A program made the translations under genes and the position numbers. The notes under the pieces are model-generated. The model searched no databases and was not told the DNA's origin. It was given only the letters and a program-made list of their open reading frames with translations. From Alkalimarinus sediminis (GTDB lineage Bacteria; Pseudomonadota; Gammaproteobacteria; Pseudomonadales; Oleiphilaceae), in assembly GCF_026427595.1 (NCBI RefSeq), contig NZ_CP101527.1, forward strand, positions 815,001 through 879,000: a stretch of DNA of 64,000 nt. The letters are read 5' to 3'. Of the stretch, positions 59,111 to 64,000 are shown in pieces (position 1 is the stretch's first letter; each line of letters opens with the position of its first letter).

Positions 59111-59429
59111 TATCTATCTCTTAGGTTTATCTGAGGAGATACGCTTTTAGCCTGTCATATATCAAGGATATTTAGGCTCAAAAGTGACAAATTACGCCTA
59201 CTGTTTGTGATCATCCAATGGCTATCGTGTTTTATAGGGTGTGCTTGAGCACCAATCTGTATTCAACCTGTTAAAGGTAGTTAGTCAACAGTTTAGTAGT
59301 GATGTATGTGAGCGGACGGTGCGCAAGCACACCCTATAAGTATTAGCCACTTTTTATAATGTTGGGTTGTTACTTTGAACGGTTATTCTTCAATATAATG
59401 TTATATATAAACTTGTTCAGGAAATGTAA
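59111..59429. other. Intergenic region before norD with a MITE-like element
   Basis: The region consists mainly of a 108-bp element with long terminal inverted repeats (59232-59339) and an AT-rich stretch before norD (TATAATG near 59355, TATAATGTTATATATAAA near 59393) that probably contains its promoter. No good FNR/DNR box is present. Confidence 0.6.
59232..59339. mobile_element. MITE-like element with 22-bp inverted termini
   Basis: TTATAGGGTGTGCTTG opens the element and its exact complement closes it at 59324-59339. Continuing inward the match is 21 of 22 bases (59232-59253 against 59318-59339). The 64-base middle has no frame. Size, long inverted ends and lack of coding content fit a miniature inverted-repeat element; I could not make out a clear target-site duplication. 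It could also form a large hairpin in the RNA. Confidence 0.55.
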
Positions 59430-61259
59430 ATGGAAGAGTATGTAGGTATTAAGTGGCATGAGTATATTACTCGTAAAGCCCGTACAGATTTTCCAGATGC
59501 AGCGGTATATCTAAAAGAGCAGCAGCTGACGTTGAGTATTGTTTTTCGTGCACTTGGCGGAGATCCAGGGTTAAGGATTGAGGCCGCAACACCACGTGAT
59601 TACTATACGCGCCGTAGTTTTTTGCAAAAAGTAGCAAGCTCACATAACCAAGTAGAATTAGCCTGGAAAGATGGTGAAACACTCCGGCTTCCAGAGCGTT
59701 TGGCGCTATTCCCCGACAAAGAGCTTAACCGAAAGTTATATATCTGGCTGAGTGCGTTGGCATCTCAACAAAATGACGAGTTTGAAAGTTGGTTTGTTGA
59801 TAATCAACGCCTTACTGCGACAGTTTTGGCGAAGTTTAATGGCTTAAGTATGATTTATCATGAATTGGCTAAAGCGTTTATTCGACTAAGACCAAAGCCA
59901 GAGCATTTGGGCCAAGATGATGGAGCCCAAGAAAAAGCAATTCAAAGAGCGATCCTTGACCCTGGGTGTGAGAGAGTTTTTCCTCCCGCTAAATATGCGC
60001 CTATGCCTGTTTATCTTTGGTTATATCCATCAGGTGGTGTAAATGGCGAGACTGAAGGAATGATTGCCGATGACCCTGATGCCGACGGCACAGATAGCAA
60101 GTCTGGTAAGCGCAAGAGTAAGCGAAAGAAGGCTGAACGTCAGGACTCCTATAACAAAAATAGTGGTTTGATGGTTTTCAGGTTGGAGAACTTATTTTCA
60201 TGGTCAGAGTTTGTACCGGTTGATCGCGCGGGAGATGATTCTAAAGAAGAAGATGCTGAGAGTGTGGCAGATGACTTGGATGTGTTGAGCTTGTCTCGAG
60301 ACCGTAAAGCGGCCTCTTCAAGTATCAAATTTGACCTTGATCTGCCGTCAGCAGATAGCGATGATCTTATATTGGGCGACGGAATTTTATTGCCAGAGTG
60401 GGACTATCGTAAGAATCGTTACTTTGATAATCACTGTTGTTTACTGCCAGTCATTGCTGACGATGCCGGCTCAGCAGAGCTACCCAGTCACTTACGATCA
60501 AGTGCGATGAAGTTGCGCAGACAGTTTAGCAACCTTAAACCCGTAAGGAGTTGGGTTAATCGACAGATAGACGGTGAAGAGATCGATATGGACGCATGGC
60601 AAGACTTCTGCAGCATGCGAAGTCAAGGGCAGGTGAGTGGAGATCCGCGCCTTTACCGCTCATTTTCTGCGCAGACGAGAGATTTATCTTGTTTGATGCT
60701 AGCTGATCTGTCGCTCTCTACTGATACCTATATCAACAATGAGCAACGAGTTATCGACGTGATACATGATAGTCTGCAGCTATTCTCTGAAGCCCTGTCC
60801 TCCACGGGTGACCGATTTGCGCTTTATGGTTTTTCTTCTCGAAGGAGAGATCATGTCCGATTTAACATGATTAAAAACTTCAATGAGCGCTATGGAGAGG
60901 TTGTAAGGGGGCGCATTCAGGCGCTTAAGCCTGGGTATTATACGCGAATGGGAACTGCGATTAGACAAGCAACAAAAGTACTCTCAGTCGAGAAAAGTCA
61001 TCAGCGGGTGTTGCTGATCTTAACTGATGGCAAGCCCAATGACCTTGACTGTTATGAAGGGCGTTATGGGATAGAAGACACCCGTATGGCTATTATTGAA
61101 GCTAAGCGACTCGGTTTGCAGCCATTTTGCGTCACCATTGATGACGAGGCTGATGAATATCTGCCGTATATTTTTGGTAATAATGCATTTGTTGTTATCA
61201 AAGACCCGCAGCAATTACCTAACGAATTGCCGCGACTATATGTGAATTTAACTCAATAA
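59430..61259 (+). CDS. norD: NorD, VWA-domain activator of nitric oxide reductase
   Basis: NorD works with the ATPase NirQ/NorQ to bring NO reductase into active form. The 609-residue protein has a long N-terminal helical region, an acidic and lysine-rich linker (about 205-290) and a C-terminal von Willebrand factor A domain. The metal-site motif is DLSLS (Asp 426) and the later LILTDGKPND, with the threonine in YYTRMGTAIR. No signal peptide is present, so it acts in the cytoplasm. It is followed closely by norE and norF. Confidence 0.95.
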   Translation: MEEYVGIKWHEYITRKARTDFPDAAVYLKEQQLTLSIVFRALGGDPGLRIEAATPRDYYTRRSFLQKVASSHNQVELAWKDGETLRLPERLALFPDKELNRKLYIWLSALASQQNDEFESWFVDNQRLTATVLAKFNGLSMIYHELAKAFIRLRPKPEHLGQDDGAQEKAIQRAILDPGCERVFPPAKYAPMPVYLWLYPSGGVNGETEGMIADDPDADGTDSKSGKRKSKRKKAERQDSYNKNSGLMVFRLENLFSWSEFVPVDRAGDDSKEEDAESVADDLDVLSLSRDRKAASSSIKFDLDLPSADSDDLILGDGILLPEWDYRKNRYFDNHCCLLPVIADDAGSAELPSHLRSSAMKLRRQFSNLKPVRSWVNRQIDGEEIDMDAWQDFCSMRSQGQVSGDPRLYRSFSAQTRDLSCLMLADLSLSTDTYINNEQRVIDVIHDSLQLFSEALSSTGDRFALYGFSSRRRDHVRFNMIKNFNERYGEVVRGRIQALKPGYYTRMGTAIRQATKVLSVEKSHQRVLLILTDGKPNDLDCYEGRYGIEDTRMAIIEAKRLGLQPFCVTIDDEADEYLPYIFGNNAFVVIKDPQQLPNELPRLYVNLTQ

Positions 61260-61299
61260 ATTTCGGGCGAATAAGCTGATTCAAGAAGAGGGGAGTGCT

Positions 61300-61872
61300 T
61301 TGAACGATTCTACTGCTATGCAAAAACGCTTGCCAGGGGATTTAGCCATCTGGATATTTATTCTGGCTGAACTGACAGTATTTGCGGCCCTGTTTGTCTC
61401 ATTTTCAGTCTCTAAATCTATGAATATTGAGATGTTTGCAGAAGGGCAAGCAACCCTTCACCCCATGATGGGGTTGATCAACACATTGTCGTTGATAACG
61501 AGTAGTTATTTTGTTGCTAAAGCGGTGTTTTTTGCTGCTCAAGGGCAGTTAGCAAAATCTTCCCAGTGGATATGGATGGGGATAGCCATAGCCTCGATTT
61601 ATATCGTAACCAAGTTCATGGAATACCAAAGCTTAATGGCTTTAGGTTATAACATGAGAACCAATATCTTCTACACCCTTTATTTCTTTATTACATTTTT
61701 CCATTTTATGCATGTGTTAATGGGGATTGTGATACTGGTTTATGTGGCTCAAAAAGCGAAAAAAGGTGGCTACGAAGATGATATTACCGGTATCGAAACA
61801 GGTGCTTCATACTGGCATATGGTCGATATGGTTTGGGTTATTCTATTTCCACTCATCTATGTGATTCAGTAG
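61300..61872 (+). CDS. norE: NorE (NirO), cytochrome c oxidase subunit III-like membrane protein
   Basis: The 190-residue protein has five hydrophobic segments and belongs to the subunit III family. The signature parts are DLAIWIFILAELTVFAALF, TSSYFVAKAV, FFITFFHFMHVLMGI and the final YWHMVDMVWVILFPLIYV. NorE is needed for full NO reductase activity but is not part of the purified enzyme. The start is TTG at 61300 with AGAGGGGAG as a strong ribosome binding site; the GTG at 61295 is out of frame and meets a stop. Confidence 0.93.
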   Translation: MNDSTAMQKRLPGDLAIWIFILAELTVFAALFVSFSVSKSMNIEMFAEGQATLHPMMGLINTLSLITSSYFVAKAVFFAAQGQLAKSSQWIWMGIAIASIYIVTKFMEYQSLMALGYNMRTNIFYTLYFFITFFHFMHVLMGIVILVYVAQKAKKGGYEDDITGIETGASYWHMVDMVWVILFPLIYVIQ

Positions 61873-61883
61873 AGGTAGCTGTC

Positions 61884-62141
61884 ATGCAGTTAAGTAGTCG
61901 AAAGCTAACGGGTACTTGGATACTGTTGGTTGCACTAACATTAGTTTCTGCAGGCTTAGGGTCTCTAGGGCTGTCGCAAGAGCTGCTAGTATTTTTGGTG
62001 TTGTTAACGGTATTGATCAAGAATCATCAAATTATTGATGTGTTTATGGAGCTAAAGAGTGCTCCATTGCTGTGGCGGGGGCTGATGCAGCTTTTTACAC
62101 TTGCGATTGTAATTGCGGTGGGCGCCACATTAATGGTTTAG
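61884..62141 (+). CDS. norF: NorF (NirP), small membrane protein
   Basis: From ATG 61884 (GAGGT before it) the protein has 85 residues and three hydrophobic helices (about 8-24, 28-46 and 66-84). It resembles the subunit IV-type proteins that accompany NorE (NirP in Pseudomonas, NorF in Paracoccus), with TGTWILLVALT and LIKNHQIIDVFMEL. It starts 11 bases after norE and ends the nor cluster. Confidence 0.88.
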   Translation: MQLSSRKLTGTWILLVALTLVSAGLGSLGLSQELLVFLVLLTVLIKNHQIIDVFMELKSAPLLWRGLMQLFTLAIVIAVGATLMV

Positions 62142-62221
62142 TTGGTATATAGTATTCGGCGCACCCACTTTATGTCTGGGTGCGTTTGTGTTTGCGCTTA
62201 TTACTGAGCCTATACGCAGTA

Positions 62222-62851
62222 TTATTGGCCGGCCGCTTGGTTCTCTTTTTCGATTGAGGAGAGTCTCGCAGGGCGGTTTTTTAGTCGGTTGATATATGCG
62301 CTAAGGTTCTCTTGTTCTATCGGTTGTTTGAAGCTCAACCCCCAGAAAAGTGTATGGCCGATTAATATATCAGCAGCGCTGAAGTCGTTACCTAGGATGT
62401 ACTCACTATCGCCTAGTCCTTTGCTCAATAACCCAAGTGCTTTTTGAAACTCCCATACAGCGGTTTCAAATATTTCGGGTACGCGGTGCTCTTTAGGCAA
62501 GGCAAACTTGTGCTTACCCACTGTCCAGAGTGGTTGTTCTAACTCTGCTATAGCAAAACATAGCCATTGATCATGCATGGCACGTTCTGGGCTGCCGGGC
62601 GTTGGCATTAGAGGGGGCGTGCCGTACTTATCACCTAGATAAGTGAGCATGGCGGCTGACTCTGTAAGTATCAAACCATTATCAGACAATGAGGGCACTT
62701 TACCTGATGGGTTGATTGCCAGATATGGTTCTGATCGACCTTCACCTTTCATCAAGTCGATGAGTTTATATTGGTACTCAACTCCTAGCTCCTCTAACAT
62801 CCAGGTGACTCGATTGGTACGTGTTTTGGGGTAGCCGTAAACCGTAATCAT
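62222..62851 (-). CDS. Glutathione S-transferase
   Basis: The 209-residue protein has a thioredoxin-like N-terminal domain (MITVYGYPKTRTNRVTWMLEEL, then NPSGKVPSLSDNGLILTESAAMLTYLGDKYG with the cis-proline and the Glu-Ser glutathione contact) and an all-helical C-terminal domain (FSAADILIGHTLFWG). It converges with the nor cluster. AAGGAGA before the ATG fixes the start. The substrate is unknown. Confidence 0.93.
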   Translation of the reverse strand: MITVYGYPKTRTNRVTWMLEELGVEYQYKLIDLMKGEGRSEPYLAINPSGKVPSLSDNGLILTESAAMLTYLGDKYGTPPLMPTPGSPERAMHDQWLCFAIAELEQPLWTVGKHKFALPKEHRVPEIFETAVWEFQKALGLLSKGLGDSEYILGNDFSAADILIGHTLFWGLSFKQPIEQENLSAYINRLKNRPARLSSIEKENQAAGQ

Positions 62852-62984
62852 ATGGTTCTCCTTATTTTGGTTGACAGTCGTCTAGGGTCAGAGTTAACGG
62901 TGATAATCAGTCTACCGTTTGTCTATAAGATAGTGTTATGCATAATGGTTTGATATGCACAAGGGCTTGTTCCTCGTGCTGGTG

Positions 62985-63866
62985 TTAAAGCTCAATAATA
63001 GTACCTTCTTTAGCGATATAAAACTCAGTAGAAGGGAGGTCTTCTCGACTCATAACTTCTTGATATATCCTATCAAGCTCTTGGTCAGTTCGGGTAGGGT
63101 CATGATGAGTGAAATAGAGTGTACCGATATTTGCTGCGCGGGCCATCTCTATGCATGAGTCGTGAGTACCATGCCCCCATCCTTTTTTGGTTAAGTACTC
63201 TTCACGGGTATATTGGCAGTCTGCGACGACGACATCTACGTCCTGAATGAAGTTGGTTAAAATTTGTTTTTGTTGGTCGATTAGACGCTGATATTCGATG
63301 TAGCCTTCATCTTCGGGTAGATAGATATTCAGTGGCGGTTCGTAATCTCCGGTAAAGAAAAATCGCTTACCGTTAGATTCGACCTTATAGCCAAAATTGA
63401 GTACCGGATGGTTAATGAGCAGGGGGGTAACGGTAGCAGAGCCTACTTGAATGGCCTCGCCCTCTTTAAGATTGTTATAAGTGATATTAGCGTTTAGTTC
63501 GCTTTCTCTCACCGGGAAGTAACAATACTCCATTTGTTGAGCCAAAATAGTTTTAAGATCTTTCATATAGACTGGATCAAAAGAGCCATAAATATCGATA
63601 TTGTTCCCTGGTACAAATAGCGGTATGAAGAACGGAAGCCCTTGAATGTGATCCCAGTGGGTATGGGTAATAAAAATTGAACAGTTCACGGGGAGCTGTT
63701 TCATCAGCTCATTGCCTAGTTGACGGATACCACTTCCGCCATCGATGATTATTTTGTCGCCCTCATCAGTGGTGATCTCGATGCATGTTGTGTTACCACC
63801 ATACTTTATGGTGTCTTTACCGGGTACCGGGATGGAGCCTCTGACGCCGCGAAGGTTGATAATCAT
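62985..63866 (-). CDS. Metallo-beta-lactamase fold hydrolase
   Basis: The 293-residue protein has the metal-binding motif THTHWDH (His 68, His 70, Asp 72, His 73), an earlier Asp in IIDGGSGIRQLG, and later ligands in FTGDYE and the final HHDP. The opening LRGVRGSIPVPGKDTIKYGGNTTCIEI is typical of a branch related to RNase Z and to phosphodiesterases for cyclic nucleotides. It is cytoplasmic. It begins three bases behind the stop of the truncated gene at the window edge, so the two are probably one operon. Confidence 0.9.
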   Translation of the reverse strand: MIINLRGVRGSIPVPGKDTIKYGGNTTCIEITTDEGDKIIIDGGSGIRQLGNELMKQLPVNCSIFITHTHWDHIQGLPFFIPLFVPGNNIDIYGSFDPVYMKDLKTILAQQMEYCYFPVRESELNANITYNNLKEGEAIQVGSATVTPLLINHPVLNFGYKVESNGKRFFFTGDYEPPLNIYLPEDEGYIEYQRLIDQQKQILTNFIQDVDVVVADCQYTREEYLTKKGWGHGTHDSCIEMARAANIGTLYFTHHDPTRTDQELDRIYQEVMSREDLPSTEFYIAKEGTIIEL

Positions 63867-63869
63867 GAT

Positions 63870-64000
63870 CTACTCTCCATCACTTAAATCAATAAATGCT
63901 AGCGCTTTATCTATCTCTTCATCTAAATTTGATAGCCATTTGCTAACTTCTGATAAGGGCCACCCTAACCAGGTTTTAACGTCGGCAGGCAGTGAGTTGT
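63870..64000 (-). CDS. C-terminal fragment of an unidentified protein
   Basis: A minus-strand frame enters from the right edge and ends at TAG (63872-63870). The 42 visible residues end in ALAFIDLSDGE and contain WLGWPLSEVSKWLSNL. The ribosome binding site of the next gene (GGAG) overlaps its last codons, which supports the frame being real. I do not recognise the family from this part. Confidence 0.6.
   Translation of the reverse strand, partial: NSLPADVKTWLGWPLSEVSKWLSNLDEEIDKALAFIDLSDGE

Noticed and set aside
59152-59165. FNR/DNR half-site (CTGTC-ATAT-ATCAA) before norD
   Set aside because: Only one half-site is good; the other has two of five matches, which is expected by chance.

Overview
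The window is about 64 kb of a bacterial chromosome of moderate to low GC (mid-40s percent by eye). Gene content and order point to a marine gammaproteobacterium in the broad Marinobacter/Hahella/Oleiphilus neighbourhood. Three things support this: the gene run nadK - phosphoesterase - rhomboid - yeaC - DUF2797 - pepN, a wax-ester type fatty acyl-CoA reductase, and a complete nir plus nor denitrification cluster. The assignment is an inference from gene families, not from a marker search.

Layout. 1-850: a partial minus-strand gene at the edge and a duplicated tRNA-Val/tRNA-Asp array behind a strong promoter. 850-12,250: housekeeping and conserved genes (a coiled-coil protein, a PLP enzyme, DUF1853, NAD kinase, a phosphoesterase, rhomboid protease, yeaC, DUF2797, aminopeptidase N). 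A short Fur-controlled small RNA appears to lie on the minus strand at about 7,995-8,078. 12,600-17,800: an envelope trio (DUF1329 protein, YCF48-like protein, RND/MMPL transporter). 18,000-21,800: a TAXI-type TRAP transporter (binding protein and fused permease). 22,000-29,550: the translation block thrS-infC-rpmI-rplT-pheS-pheT-ihfA-merR. It has a candidate tRNA-like operator before thrS, a non-AUG infC start and an attenuator-like terminator before pheS. 29,700-41,450: tRNA-Pro, yghU, recQ, rmuC, a very large DUF1631-GGDEF-EAL protein, two small envelope proteins of unknown role, then nirQ with a coupled small membrane protein.

41,500-62,150 is the accessory heart. The fatty acyl-CoA reductase is followed by the minus-strand denitrification genes, which read nirS, a NirT-like multiheme fusion, a cupredoxin, then nirC-F-D-L-G-H-J-E-N. 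Divergent from nirS run norC-norB, a 4Fe-4S polyferredoxin, norD, norE and norF. Together they make cytochrome cd1 nitrite reductase with its heme d1, and the cytochrome bc nitric oxide reductase with its assembly factors. Three FNR/DNR-type boxes (before nirS, before norC and before the cupredoxin-nirC unit) tie the cluster to low oxygen and nitrogen oxides. No DNR/FNR regulator, nar/nap or nos genes are visible here. 62,200-64,000: a glutathione S-transferase, a metallo-beta-lactamase fold hydrolase and a truncated gene at the right edge.

The observations most worth following up are the Fur-boxed small RNA, the tRNA-Thr anticodon-arm mimic before thrS, the NirT-like protein fused to a heme-binding C-terminal half with a CX3CH motif, and a 108-bp MITE-like element in front of norD.
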